The notes: a model not told the origin generated them from the letters alone. 64,000 nucleotides of DNA from Kofleriaceae bacterium (GCA_025357755.1 JANXOP010000337.1:1-64000); one strand, 5' to 3'. Positions 32,363 to 42,294 are shown, counted from the stretch's first letter. Numbers and translations are program-made.

Positions 32363-34286
32363 GGGCTCGCTCGATCGCGTCGAGGTTCGTGGAGGCACCA
32401 GCGAGGAGCGGCTCGAGGACGTCGAGGACACCGATCAGCTTGTCGAACAGGTTCGCGGAGGCCGCGAGGTACTTGTCGCTCGAGGCGCTGTGCAGGGCGA
32501 TCGAGTGCGCGGACTCGATCTCGTGCTGCGCGAGCAGCGACACGAACGGGAACGGCTGTAGCGCCGACATCAGTGACCGCTCGGTCTTCTGGAGCTTCAT
32601 CTCTTCGCGACCGCCGGTGCGCGCGAGGCGGCGCGCGCGCACGGCGTGATAGCGAATGCTCTTGAGGCCGCGGCGGAAGGTACGGAGGTGAGCGGCGAGC
32701 TGACTCGAGCGCACGAAGCCAGCGCTGGCGACGGCCTCGTCGAGCAGCGCGGCGGTGGGTACGCGCTCGTCGAAGGTCGCGAGGAGCTCGGAGAGGGGGC
32801 GGTGATCCATGCCCGGGATGAACGCGCCGCCCTCGGTGCAGTTGTAGACGCTGAGCCCGGTCTCCTTGTTGACCACGCGCATCAGATCGACGAACCAGCG
32901 ATGGAACATCGAGAACATGAAGCTCGAGGGGACCTCGCCGCCGTGCCAGCCCGGCAGCATGATCGAACGCTCGTGCGGCGCGGATGGACCACCCGCGGCC
33001 TTCATCTTGGTGAAGCCCTTGCTCCACCCCTTGACCTCGAGGTGACCGTTGTCGTCGGTCCTCGCGTGAACGTCACCATCGACCGAGGTCTTGACGTAGT
33101 ACTCGCCGCCCGGGAACGAGAGATCGAGACCGACGAACACGATCGGGTCGCAACCCCAGCGGAGTGCGAGCGAGAAGGCGGACGTGGCCACCGAGCCACC
33201 ACCTGGTGCGCGCGCTTCTTCGCCGACACCGTCGAAGATCCAGTCGTCGATCGCGGAGTTCGCGGACAGCGTGAGGAAGCGAGCGGCGGGCAGCTCGAAC
33301 AAGGCCGGATGGCAGGTCACGGCGTTGACGAGCGTCATCTTCGAGACATCGCAGCCAGCGAAGTGATAGCGGACGTCTTGTGGATCGACCGTGATGACGA
33401 CATCGGGCGTGAGGCCCGCGGCGACGACCGGCTTGAGCGAGTGCGAGAAGCACGCGAGCACGGCCTTGCCATCGAGGGCGCGCAGCTGATCGATGTTCTT
33501 CGCGAGGGACGGGCCCGGTGCGACGATGATCATCGGGCGATCTGCGAACTTGCCGTCGAGCGAGGCGATCGAGGGCCACTTCGCGACGAACGGCAGGTTC
33601 GCCGCCGCCTGGTCGAGCCACGTGCGCGAGAACGTCTGGACCGTGTTGCGGTGGATCCGCATATCGGAGAGCGCGGCGCGCACGAGCTCGGTGATCGTGT
33701 CGACCTCCTGGAGGTCGACACCGAGCGAGACCTTCACGAGGAACCGCGTGGGGGCGTTCGGGATCATGGTCCGGATCGCGGTCACGATCTCGGGATGGCT
33801 CATCGTCGCGATCGAGCCTTCGGGCGCGCCGCCCTCGTGGATGACGATCCGGCGCTGACCGAGGTCGCGCAGCAACTCGGCCACCGGTTCGAGGCCCGAG
33901 CCGACGAGGATCACCGCATCGAGCTCGGTGTCCCAGACCTCGGGGAGCATGTAATCGGCGAGCACGGCCACGCCGACCGGCGAGCGGAGCAGCGTCGCAT
34001 CGGGTGGCACACTCCTCGCGAGCCAGGACGCCATCATGGCTTCGGCCGTGCGCGCGTTGACGAGGGCCTGCGTCACGTCCTCGAGCGCCGCGACCACCGC
34101 CGGGTTCGCTTCGAGCCGGACCGGTGCTTCGACGCGCGCGAGCGTGGAGCGGACGCGGCGGAGCTCGAACATCGTCGCGACGCCACCGAGGACATCGTCG
34201 GCTTCGATCGCGCGGGCAAGAGAGCCGCCGAGCTCGCCGAGATCCGCGAGCAGCACGCGCCAGGTATCGAGGAGCTCAAGCGACAT
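32349..34286 (-). CDS. Maf-type motility-associated glycosyltransferase
   Basis: The 645-residue protein carries a DUF115/Maf core in its middle third: RPMIIVAPGPSLAKNIDQLR, KAVLACFSHSLKPVVAAGLT, VITVDPQD and IVFVGLDLSFPGGEYYV. The C-terminus holds MDHRPLSELLATFDE. Maf enzymes transfer nonulosonic acids such as pseudaminic acid to Ser/Thr of flagellin. Its place behind pseI/pseF-type genes makes pseudaminyl transfer to FliC (21595) the most likely role. ATG 34286 overlaps the preceding cytidylyltransferase gene by 11 bp. Confidence 0.88.
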   Translation of the reverse strand: MSLELLDTWRVLLADLGELGGSLARAIEADDVLGGVATMFELRRVRSTLARVEAPVRLEANPAVVAALEDVTQALVNARTAEAMMASWLARSVPPDATLLRSPVGVAVLADYMLPEVWDTELDAVILVGSGLEPVAELLRDLGQRRIVIHEGGAPEGSIATMSHPEIVTAIRTMIPNAPTRFLVKVSLGVDLQEVDTITELVRAALSDMRIHRNTVQTFSRTWLDQAAANLPFVAKWPSIASLDGKFADRPMIIVAPGPSLAKNIDQLRALDGKAVLACFSHSLKPVVAAGLTPDVVITVDPQDVRYHFAGCDVSKMTLVNAVTCHPALFELPAARFLTLSANSAIDDWIFDGVGEEARAPGGGSVATSAFSLALRWGCDPIVFVGLDLSFPGGEYYVKTSVDGDVHARTDDNGHLEVKGWSKGFTKMKAAGGPSAPHERSIMLPGWHGGEVPSSFMFSMFHRWFVDLMRVVNKETGLSVYNCTEGGAFIPGMDHRPLSELLATFDERVPTAALLDEAVASAGFVRSSQLAAHLRTFRRGLKSIRYHAVRARRLARTGGREEMKLQKTERSLMSALQPFPFVSLLAQHEIESAHSIALHSASSDKYLAASANLFDKLIGVLDVLEPLLAGASTNLDAIERAHEAA

Positions 34287-35019
34287 GGCTGTCCTGCCAG
34301 TTCTTCTGCGCGATGTGGCTATTCAACTTCACGAGCTCGGGTTGCGCGCGCACGAATTCGACGACCTCTCGATAGGGTCGAAGCGTGCGCCCGAGATCGA
34401 GGCTCTCGTAGAGAGCGCGGACGAGCGCGAGGTCTTCCTCGGTATCGACGGTCCAGCGTAGATCGCTGTCGTCGGTTTCGCTGGTGATGTGCGAGAGCGC
34501 GAACTCGCCCGGCTTCTCCATCACGTAGGCCGTGACGTGCTCGCGCGCCGCCTGCGAAGTCGCCTGGCGAAAGATCTTCTCGAGGGTCTCGAGATAGAAG
34601 ACTTCGGTATCGAGCCCGCGGGGATACGTGCGGACGTGGACGTTCGAGGCGTAGTCGACCGGCGCCGAGCGCAGGCCGTTGACGACGCGGTCGACGGTTT
34701 CAGGATCGAGCAGCGGGCAGTCCGAGGTCACGCGCACGACCGCGCCCGCCGAGAACCTGCGCGCGGCACCGATGTACCGCTCGAGCACGTCGGTCTCTGA
34801 CCCGCGCCAGACCAGCGCGCCGAGGCGCGTGGCTTCCTGCACGATCGGATCGTCGGTCTCCTTGGTGGTCGTCGCGATCACGATGTCGTCGATCGTCCGC
34901 GCGGCGCGCAGCCGCTCCACCACGCGCGCGAGCATCGTGTCGCCAGCGAGATCCTGGAGGACCTTCCCGGGCAACCGGCTCGAGCCGAGGCGTGCTTGAA
35001 CGATGGCGACGATCCGCAT
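34276..35019 (-). CDS. SpsF-type cytidylyltransferase (probable CMP-pseudaminate synthase)
   Basis: The 247-residue protein begins MRIVAIVQARLGSSRLPGKV, the SpsF/KdsB-like nucleotidyltransferase signature, followed by RVTSDCPLLDPETVDRVV and DLRWTVDTEEDLALVRALYE. Canonical PseF has an 'IPARGGSKRIPKKN' start, so this is an SpsF-family stand-in likely activating pseudaminic acid with CTP. ATG 35019 was chosen because homology begins there, although the frame extends upstream. It lies 2 bp after the methylase gene. Confidence 0.82.
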   Translation of the reverse strand: MRIVAIVQARLGSSRLPGKVLQDLAGDTMLARVVERLRAARTIDDIVIATTTKETDDPIVQEATRLGALVWRGSETDVLERYIGAARRFSAGAVVRVTSDCPLLDPETVDRVVNGLRSAPVDYASNVHVRTYPRGLDTEVFYLETLEKIFRQATSQAAREHVTAYVMEKPGEFALSHITSETDDSDLRWTVDTEEDLALVRALYESLDLGRTLRPYREVVEFVRAQPELVKLNSHIAQKNWQDSHVA

Positions 35020-35021
35020 GA

Positions 35022-35621
35022 CTAGACCTTCTCGAACAAGTGGGCGGTGCAGTCGTCGTAGCCCTCGAGCGAGGAGAGCTCGAGGCGACGCAGCAACTTC
35101 AACGATGGATACGCCGCTTGCCAGATGCCGCCGTGATCGCGCTTCCACAACGAGTCCGCATTGCCGCGGTACTTGATCTCCTGCTCGGCCGGCGCGTCGT
35201 ACTCGATCGCGACGATGTAACGACGCGAGACGCGATAGATCTCCGCCATCGCCTTCGCGATGTCAGCGGGCGCGATGTGGATCAACACGCCGCTCGTGAA
35301 CGCGAGATCGGCGAAGCCATCCTTGAACGGCAGATCGAACGCCGTCGCACACATCACGTTGTATTCGGGGTTGCGCGCGCGTGCGCGCTCGACCGCGTAC
35401 GGCTGCGGCTCGACCGCATAGAGCTCCTGCACGCCGAGCTCGCGGAGATAGGTCAGGTTCCAACCGACGTTGCAGCCGACCTCGATCGCTCGCGTGGGGA
35501 CGATGCCACCGAGCAGGCGCTGCCACGACAGCACGCGCTCCGGCTTCGCGACGTCATTGCGATCGGTATACGAGCGACCGAATTCCGAGCGCCAGAGCGC
35601 GAGTTGCGACGAGTTCTGCAT
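35022..35621 (-). CDS. Pseudaminic acid-associated SAM methyltransferase
   Basis: The 199-residue class I methyltransferase has motif I AIEVGCNVGWNLTYLRELGV and motif II/IV YNVMCATAFDLPFKDGFADL. The N-terminal RSEFGRSYTDRND is typical of the methylase family found in pseudaminic acid loci. It probably adds a methyl group to the sugar or its N-substituent. The start ATG 35621 has a GGAG 6 nt upstream and a TGATG overlap with the acetyltransferase. An in-frame ATG at 35633 is an alternative. Confidence 0.85.
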   Translation of the reverse strand: MQNSSQLALWRSEFGRSYTDRNDVAKPERVLSWQRLLGGIVPTRAIEVGCNVGWNLTYLRELGVQELYAVEPQPYAVERARARNPEYNVMCATAFDLPFKDGFADLAFTSGVLIHIAPADIAKAMAEIYRVSRRYIVAIEYDAPAEQEIKYRGNADSLWKRDHGGIWQAAYPSLKLLRRLELSSLEGYDDCTAHLFEKV

Positions 35622-36046
35622 CAGGGTCTCCATTGGTACGTGACGACGCGATCTGCGTGCTCGCTCGCGTTTTGGTTGACGACGAAGCCACACGCCTCGA
35701 AGGCGGCTCGGCTCGGTTGGTTATCTTCGCGGACCTGCGCGGTGACCGGTCGCGCCCAGGCGGCGCACGCGGCCGCGATCGCGCGCTTGCCGATGCCCTT
35801 GCCGCGCGCGGATCTGGCGAGCGCGATCGAGATCCGGCCGCCATCGATCCGCACCGAGCCGCATGCGAACCCCGCGACCTCGATGATCCAGAACGCGCCC
35901 GCAGGGACGCGCGTGACGAACCACTGCGTGTGCCGATCGAGCTCGACGACGGTCGGATCGTTCGAGACCGCACGGACGTCGGGAGCAAAGTTCCACTCCC
36001 AGACGCGCTCGCAATCGTCGAGCGTCACGGCACGGAGCGCGATCAC
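35621..36046 (-). CDS. pseH: GNAT acetyltransferase, PseH-like
   Basis: The 141-residue protein has the GNAT core (ISIALARSARGKGIGKRAIA, then VREDNQPSRAAFEACGFVVN). PseH acetylates C4-NH2 of the UDP-altrosamine intermediate made by PseC. GTG 36046 is preferred for its 4-bp overlap with the pseI stop; GTG 36061 would add five residues. The pathway otherwise lacks this step, so PseH is the likely role, though sequence alone supports only GNAT. Confidence 0.8.
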   Translation of the reverse strand: MIALRAVTLDDCERVWEWNFAPDVRAVSNDPTVVELDRHTQWFVTRVPAGAFWIIEVAGFACGSVRIDGGRISIALARSARGKGIGKRAIAAACAAWARPVTAQVREDNQPSRAAFEACGFVVNQNASEHADRVVTYQWRP

Positions 36047-37089
36047 GCGATCAGCTCCCACGCGAGCGGCGTGCCGCGCACGATCTTGGTCCTGGCGTGG
36101 CTCGCGAGCACCCGCGGCAGCTCGCGCGGCGCGAGTCCGTGACCGGGGCGGATCGAGCGCACGTTCGTGCGCGTGAACGGTTCACCGACGTCGATGTCGG
36201 CCGCCGCATAGAGCGAGCGACGGAACTTGCGCGAGCCCGCCTCGGCGACGGGCCGGTTCGACGAACCATCGCCGAGCGCGGACCAGGCCGCCTTGCAGCC
36301 ACTCGCGACCTGCGCGAACTCGTGCGGCTCGAGCGAGAACCCCGCGTCGGGTCCACCGTCGGCGCACGCGAGGGTGAGATGTTTTTCGACCATCATCGCG
36401 CCGCGGGCGACGGCGGCGATCGGGACGGTCGAACCCGGTGAATGGTCCGAGATGCCTACTTCGTCGGCCCACTGATGGAGCGCGTCGAGCCGGCGTAGGT
36501 TGATCTGATCGATCGGGGTCGGATAGCCCGACACGCAGTGCAGCAGCACGATACCGCTGGCACCGTGGCTGCGGGCGACCTCGCACGCCTCGGCGATCTC
36601 GGCGTCCGAGGCCATGCCGGTCGACATGATGATCGGCTTTCTGGTCTTCGCGGCCGCCGCGATCAGCTCGAGATCGACGAGCTCGAACGAAGCGATCTTG
36701 AAGGTCGGCGCACCGAGACGATCCAGACGCTCGACCGATTCTTCGTCGAACGGGGTCGAGAACACGACGAGGCCGCGTTGCGCGCCATGCGCGAACAGCT
36801 CGGCGTGCCACTCCCATGGAGTCTGCGCCTCGCCGTAGAGGTCCCACAGGTTGCGGCCCTGCCAGGGGCCATCGTGGATCGCGAAGTCGCCTTCGCGCAG
36901 CTCGAGCGTCATCGCGCTCGGCGTGAACGTCTGCAGCTTGATCGCATCGCAGCCAGCATCGGCTGCAGCGTCGATGATCGCGTGTGCACGCGCGAGGCTG
37001 CCGAGGTGATTGGCCGAGAGCTCGGCGACGATGAAGGGCGCGTGGCCTTTACCGATCGGCCGGCCCCCTGTGGGTGTGTCGATGATCAT
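36043..37089 (-). CDS. pseI: Pseudaminic acid synthase PseI
   Basis: PseI condenses the 6-deoxy-altrose product of PseG with phosphoenolpyruvate to form pseudaminic acid. The 348-residue protein has the NeuB-type TIM barrel (IVAELSANHLGSLARAHAII, DAIKLQTFTPSAMTL, MSTGMASDAEI, LLHCVSGYPTP, GISDHSPG) and a C-terminal SAF antifreeze-like domain (RSIRPGHGLAPRELPRVL). SANHLGS and the length distinguish it from sialic acid NeuB. It overlaps fliL by 4 bp. Confidence 0.95.
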   Translation of the reverse strand: MIIDTPTGGRPIGKGHAPFIVAELSANHLGSLARAHAIIDAAADAGCDAIKLQTFTPSAMTLELREGDFAIHDGPWQGRNLWDLYGEAQTPWEWHAELFAHGAQRGLVVFSTPFDEESVERLDRLGAPTFKIASFELVDLELIAAAAKTRKPIIMSTGMASDAEIAEACEVARSHGASGIVLLHCVSGYPTPIDQINLRRLDALHQWADEVGISDHSPGSTVPIAAVARGAMMVEKHLTLACADGGPDAGFSLEPHEFAQVASGCKAAWSALGDGSSNRPVAEAGSRKFRRSLYAAADIDVGEPFTRTNVRSIRPGHGLAPRELPRVLASHARTKIVRGTPLAWELIA

Positions 37090-37601
37090 TGGACCATGAA
37101 CTCCTCGAAGAACATCCGGCGAATCTTGTGCTCGCCGACGACGGCCTCCATCTTCTTCATCAGCGCATCGCGGATGGTGTCCTTCGCGGTCGCGCCGAGC
37201 GTGTCCTTGACGTGGAGCCCCGAGAGATAGCCGAGCACCTCGTCGCGCAGGACCTGCTTGCTCTTCTCGATCGACTCGGCATCGTGCGGGCCGACCAGCT
37301 CGAGCTGGACCTTCATCTTGAGGTAGCGCGCGTTGCCAGGCTCGTCGAGGTTGACGACGAAGGGCTCGAGGGGAAGGACCGGACCCGTGATCTCCTTGCC
37401 CGATTTCTCTTCGTGGTGCTCGGGCGCGGTCGCGGCCGCGGCCGGCGACGCCGTCATGATCTTGAAGGCACCGAAGCCACTCGCACCGAGGTTGAGCACC
37501 AGCAGCGCCATCACGATCGGCGAGGTGCCACCCTGCTTTTTGGGTTTGGCCGCAGCAGCATGCTCGTCTGCTGGTGCTTCTTCTGGCGGTGCGTCACTCA
37601 T
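37086..37601 (-). CDS. fliL: Flagellar basal-body protein FliL
   Basis: FliL surrounds the stator and supports torque. The 171-residue protein has a cytoplasmic Ala/Pro/Lys tail, one transmembrane helix (SPIVMALLVLNLGASGFGAF) and the periplasmic FliL domain (GPVLPLEPFVVNLDEPGNAR, then YLKMKVQLEL). The C-terminus reads IRRMFFEEFMVQ. It is detached from the main flagellar run and instead leads the sugar operon (pseI through the MinD-like gene) behind a sigma-54 promoter. A purine-rich AAGGGG lies 6 nt before ATG 37601. Confidence 0.92.
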   Translation of the reverse strand: MSDAPPEEAPADEHAAAAKPKKQGGTSPIVMALLVLNLGASGFGAFKIMTASPAAAATAPEHHEEKSGKEITGPVLPLEPFVVNLDEPGNARYLKMKVQLELVGPHDAESIEKSKQVLRDEVLGYLSGLHVKDTLGATAKDTIRDALMKKMEAVVGEHKIRRMFFEEFMVQ

Positions 37602-37614
37602 ACGGTCCCCTTAG

Positions 37615-37630
37615 AGCAACGGTCGTGCCG
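37615..37630 (-). promoter_or_regulatory. Sigma-54 promoter of the fliL-pseI operon
   Basis: Read on the minus strand, CGGCACGACCGTTGCT is a full match to the core GGCACG-N4-TTGCT with correct spacing. The inferred +1 is near 37604, only 3 nt before ATG. The AAGGGG ribosome-site-like run would then lie upstream of the transcript. The gap 37602-37689 otherwise shows nothing clear. Confidence 0.85.
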
Positions 37631-37689
37631 CGCCATCTCATCGTGATCACTCGATCCGGCTCGCACGTACGACGTCAAAACTGTCGGCA

Positions 37690-38259
37690 TCACGTCGCCA
37701 ACCTGAGGAACCGCACCGCATCCGCGTTGCACACATCGGGGACGACGTAGACCCCTTCGTCATCCCGGCTGACATTCGTCAGCCCCGGGTGGTCTTGTTC
37801 GAGCTCGCGATAGAACACCTCGCGGCGGACCACGGCTTCGTGATCGGCGGCAACCAGGGCGAGCTCGCGATGTCGGGACACCGCATCGTCGACGACCGAG
37901 CGCATCTTGCTCGCATCGAACGGCTTCTGGACGTAGCGAAAGATCTCGCCGCGGTTGATCGCGTCGACCGCGGTCTCGAGCGCCTGCATGCCGGTCATCA
38001 GGATCCGGACCGCGGCAGGCTGCTGGCGGCGCGCATGCGAGAGCAGCTCGGCACCGTTCATCCGCGGCATCTCGTAGTCCGAGACCACGACCGCGACGTC
38101 GCGCGTCGAGAGCCAATCGAGCGCCTCGTACGCGTCGGTGGTCGCCAAGACGTGCACGTCGAGCTGCTTGAGCACCTTCACCGCGGCCGCGAGCACGCCG
38201 GCGTTGTCGTCGACGACCACCACGATCGGCTGGGTCACTTGCTCATCTTCACGAGGCAC
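37690..38259 (-). CDS. Single-domain response regulator with short C-terminal tail
   Basis: The 189-residue protein has a receiver domain at ~10-130: VVVVDDNAGVL, phospho-acceptor Asp in VVVSDYEMPRMNG, MTG, and the Lys in RYVQKPFDASKM. The last ~55 residues are charged and unassigned. GTG 38259 overlaps the kinase stop by 11 bp; GTG 38238 is an alternative start. It shares its operon with the Ser/Thr kinase, suggesting cross-talk, but no target is evident. Confidence 0.85.
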   Translation of the reverse strand: MPREDEQVTQPIVVVVDDNAGVLAAAVKVLKQLDVHVLATTDAYEALDWLSTRDVAVVVSDYEMPRMNGAELLSHARRQQPAAVRILMTGMQALETAVDAINRGEIFRYVQKPFDASKMRSVVDDAVSRHRELALVAADHEAVVRREVFYRELEQDHPGLTNVSRDDEGVYVVPDVCNADAVRFLRLAT

Positions 38260-39511
38260 GGCGATTCTCCTGGGTAACGAGCCACGCCACGCGATCGAGC
38301 TCGGCGGCGAACGCGGCCATGCTCGGAAAGCGATGCGCCGGCGATTTGGCGAGGCAGCGCGAGAGCAGCTTGTCGAGCTCGATCGGCACCGGACCGTACG
38401 GGCTGATCAGCTCGGGCACGGGCTCGGAGATGTGCTGCCTGCACAGCGTGCGCAGATCCGGCGCGTGGAAGGGCGTGATGCCCGCGATCATCTCGAAGAT
38501 CACGATGCCGAGCGCGTACTGGTCGCACGCCTCGGTCGCGGCGCGGCCGAGCAGGCGCTCCGGCGCGACATAGCGCGGCGTGCCCATGACATGGGTCGCC
38601 GTCTCGTCGACGACCTGGGTCTCGAGCAGCTCGGCAAGCCCGAAATCGACGAGCTTGACGTCGTCCCCGCAGACCAGGATGTTCGAAGGCGTGACATCCG
38701 CGTGGATGACCCCTGCATCGTGCGCGGCGCACAGCGCATCGCAGAGCTTCTTCGCGAGGTCGAGCGCGCGCGGCGGCGAGATCGGGCCCTTCGCATCGAT
38801 CCGGTCACCGAGGCTCTCGCCGCCGAGCAGCTCCATCACGAAGTACGGGCGGCCATCGGCGAGATAGCCGAAGTCGAACACGTCGATGATGTTCGGGTGC
38901 CGGATCCGCGAGGCGGCGCGCGCTTCACGCACGAACCGATCGATGCTGCGCGGATCGCGCTGCAGCACTTCGGAGTGCAGGACCTTGAGCGCGTACGGGC
39001 GACCGAGCGTGATGTGATCGACGCGGTACACCCGGCCCATTCCGCCCGAGCCGAGGCGCTCGACGACGCGAAAGTGATCGACGATGTCGCCAACCTTGAG
39101 GTTGCGATAGCGCTCTTGCTGCTGGCCGCGCGTGCCGCGCTGGAACATCAGCTCGGCGCGGGGCCGGATGCCAGGGCGCACCATCACGACGAGCTCGTAG
39201 GTGTGCTCGCCGCGGCGGACCTTGGCAGCGCCCGTGGTCGGCTTCGCCGAGGTCAGGTCGACCTCCGCGATCATCGCGAGGCGCTGGATCACCGCGATGG
39301 CGACCTCTTCGTCGATCGTCGTGGTCGAGATGACCTTCGCGCGACGCTCGACGGAGATCATGTAACAGCTCTCCGCTAGAGGAACGGGATCGATCCAGAC
39401 GCGATCTGCATCCGCGCCTACGGCGGCATGAAGAATCGCGTCAGCCAGGTCCACGATATCGACCACGGAAGCCACCATCAGAAGGGGTAGTCGACCAACC
39501 GCAGGTCTCAT
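38249..39511 (-). CDS. Ser/Thr protein kinase with GspE/PilB-like N-terminal module
   Basis: In this 420-residue protein, residues ~148-400 are a Pkn-type kinase: GSGGMGRVY P-loop, YALKVL lysine, catalytic loop VIHADVTPSNIL (Ala in place of the usual Arg of HRD), DFG present, and MGTPRYVAPERL. Residues ~20-125 resemble the N-terminal cassette of type II/IV secretion ATPases (DADRVWIDPVP... then AVIQRLAMIAEVDL), without a Walker motif. That resemblance is pattern-based. No transmembrane helix is evident. It is divergent from the REC-kinase at 39624. Confidence 0.82.
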   Translation of the reverse strand: MRPAVGRLPLLMVASVVDIVDLADAILHAAVGADADRVWIDPVPLAESCYMISVERRAKVISTTTIDEEVAIAVIQRLAMIAEVDLTSAKPTTGAAKVRRGEHTYELVVMVRPGIRPRAELMFQRGTRGQQQERYRNLKVGDIVDHFRVVERLGSGGMGRVYRVDHITLGRPYALKVLHSEVLQRDPRSIDRFVREARAASRIRHPNIIDVFDFGYLADGRPYFVMELLGGESLGDRIDAKGPISPPRALDLAKKLCDALCAAHDAGVIHADVTPSNILVCGDDVKLVDFGLAELLETQVVDETATHVMGTPRYVAPERLLGRAATEACDQYALGIVIFEMIAGITPFHAPDLRTLCRQHISEPVPELISPYGPVPIELDKLLSRCLAKSPAHRFPSMAAFAAELDRVAWLVTQENRRAS

Positions 39512-39596
39512 CTAGTGTCGGCAGGGTTGACGGCGCCGCTCCATCGAAGACGCGTGCCAACTCGGCCAGGCCCGTGAATTCACGGAAGGGACGGGC

Positions 39597-39611
39597 GGCA
39601 CGGCGCTCGCA
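39597..39611 (+). promoter_or_regulatory. Sigma-54 promoter of the REC-kinase/NtrC regulator pair
   Basis: GGCACGGCGCTCGCA matches GGCACG-N4-TTGCA with one mismatch and exact GG-GC spacing (39597-39598, 39609-39610). The inferred +1 is near 39622, 2 nt before GTG 39624. If correct, the regulator pair is under control of the sigma factor it activates. Confidence 0.65.
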
Positions 39612-39623
39612 ACAACGCACCGC

Positions 39624-40799
39624 GTGGCGAACCCAGCTGTGCCCCTCCAGATCGACGGCGTTGTGCAACAACCCGTCGAGGCGCGCGCCACGGTGTCGGG
39701 CGTGCACACGCTCGCTCCCACGGGCGCGCGCATCCTGATCGTCGACGATAACCCGCGCGTGCGTCGCTCGACTGCAGCCGCCCTTTCGCGGATCGGTTTC
39801 CATGTCATGACGGCCGAGGACGGAGCTCCCGCGATCAGCCTCGCCGAGACGACCGCACCCGACCTCGCGCTCGTCGATTTCGAGATGCCCACTCCCGGCA
39901 TCGTCGTCGTCAAACGCCTCAAGGAGCTCTACGGTAATGCCGTGTGGGTGGCGGTGCTCTCCGGGGAAGACTCCGACGAGATGCGCAGCGCCTGCTTCGA
40001 TGCAGGTGCCGATGACGTCATCGCGAAGCCCGCACCGATTCCGGAGCTTCACCGCCGGATGGTGGCGGCCGCCCGGACCCAGCGCGCCTTCGTAGATTCT
40101 CGTATCGCGCGCGAACGTACCGATCGCTTGCTCGCCTATGGGGCAGAAGCCGCCGCGATGCTCGCGCACGACCTCAATAACGGCCTCGCGGTCGCGCTCT
40201 GCAACATGGACTACCTCGAGTCCACCGCGGTGGAGGCCCTCGATACGGATCAGTCGCAGGCGCTGACCTCGACGCGTAACGCGCTCCGCCGGATGTCAGG
40301 CCTCGTCGCGAACTTCGTCGATATCGCGCGGTTCGAAGACGCCGCGGTCAAGCCACACTGCACGCTCAATCATGTCAAGGGCCTACTCGAGAGCGTGATC
40401 GAAGTTCACGCGGTCGGTTGCAAGGTCGCCGTGACGATCGAGTGCGAACCCGAGCTGACCGGCTGGTTCGACGTCGCGCTGATCGAGCGCGTCCTCCACA
40501 ACCTCGTCGGCAACGCGGTCCGCTATTGCCAGTCGGACGGCCAGATCCGGGTGTCTGCAACCCGCGCCGATCTGGCCGACCCTCAGAGTGTGGATATCGG
40601 CGTCTTCAACAATGGTCCCGAAATTCCGCCCGAGGTTCAGGGGAATTTATTTGGCAAGTATTCGAAGGGTACGAACGGCAAACGTGGATTCGGTTTGTAC
40701 TTTTGCCGCTTGGCCTGCGAGGCGCACAACGGACGGATCGTGTATCGTGGCACGAGCGATGGGCCGACGTTTTTCGTTAGGTTGCCCGGCCGAGGTTAG
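39624..40799 (+). CDS. Receiver-histidine kinase hybrid (REC first)
   Basis: The 391-residue protein has an N-terminal receiver (ILIVDDNPRVRRS; phospho-acceptor D85 in LALVDFEMP; K in VIAKPAPIPEL) followed by a kinase core: H182 in AAMLAHDLNNGLAV, N box LHNLVGNAVRYC, G box NGKRGFGLYFC. No membrane segment. Start GTG 39624 is tentative; in-frame GTGs downstream exist before the receiver at residue 36. It is followed 20 bp later by the NtrC-type regulator, so the two are probably a cognate pair. Confidence 0.88.
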   Translation: MANPAVPLQIDGVVQQPVEARATVSGVHTLAPTGARILIVDDNPRVRRSTAAALSRIGFHVMTAEDGAPAISLAETTAPDLALVDFEMPTPGIVVVKRLKELYGNAVWVAVLSGEDSDEMRSACFDAGADDVIAKPAPIPELHRRMVAAARTQRAFVDSRIARERTDRLLAYGAEAAAMLAHDLNNGLAVALCNMDYLESTAVEALDTDQSQALTSTRNALRRMSGLVANFVDIARFEDAAVKPHCTLNHVKGLLESVIEVHAVGCKVAVTIECEPELTGWFDVALIERVLHNLVGNAVRYCQSDGQIRVSATRADLADPQSVDIGVFNNGPEIPPEVQGNLFGKYSKGTNGKRGFGLYFCRLACEAHNGRIVYRGTSDGPTFFVRLPGRG

Positions 40800-40819
40800 G
40801 TTCTCGCGGTGAGCAGCCG

Positions 40820-42232
<1,413 letters not shown>

Positions 42233-42294
42233 CGCGTCACTCGGACTCGGGTGGTGCCGCCCACCTATGGTGATGACGCCAGGGTCGCTCGACC

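Noticed and set aside
32646-34487. 613-residue plus-strand frame opposite the Maf gene
   Set aside because: Low-complexity Arg/Glu/Asp shadow; the minus-strand protein has the Maf/DUF115 motifs.
39545-39560. TTGGCACGCGTCTTCG on the minus strand as a sigma-54 promoter of the Ser/Thr kinase
   Set aside because: The -24 half is perfect but the -12 half reads CG where GC is required, and the distance to the start (about 22 nt to predicted +1) does not follow the other six.
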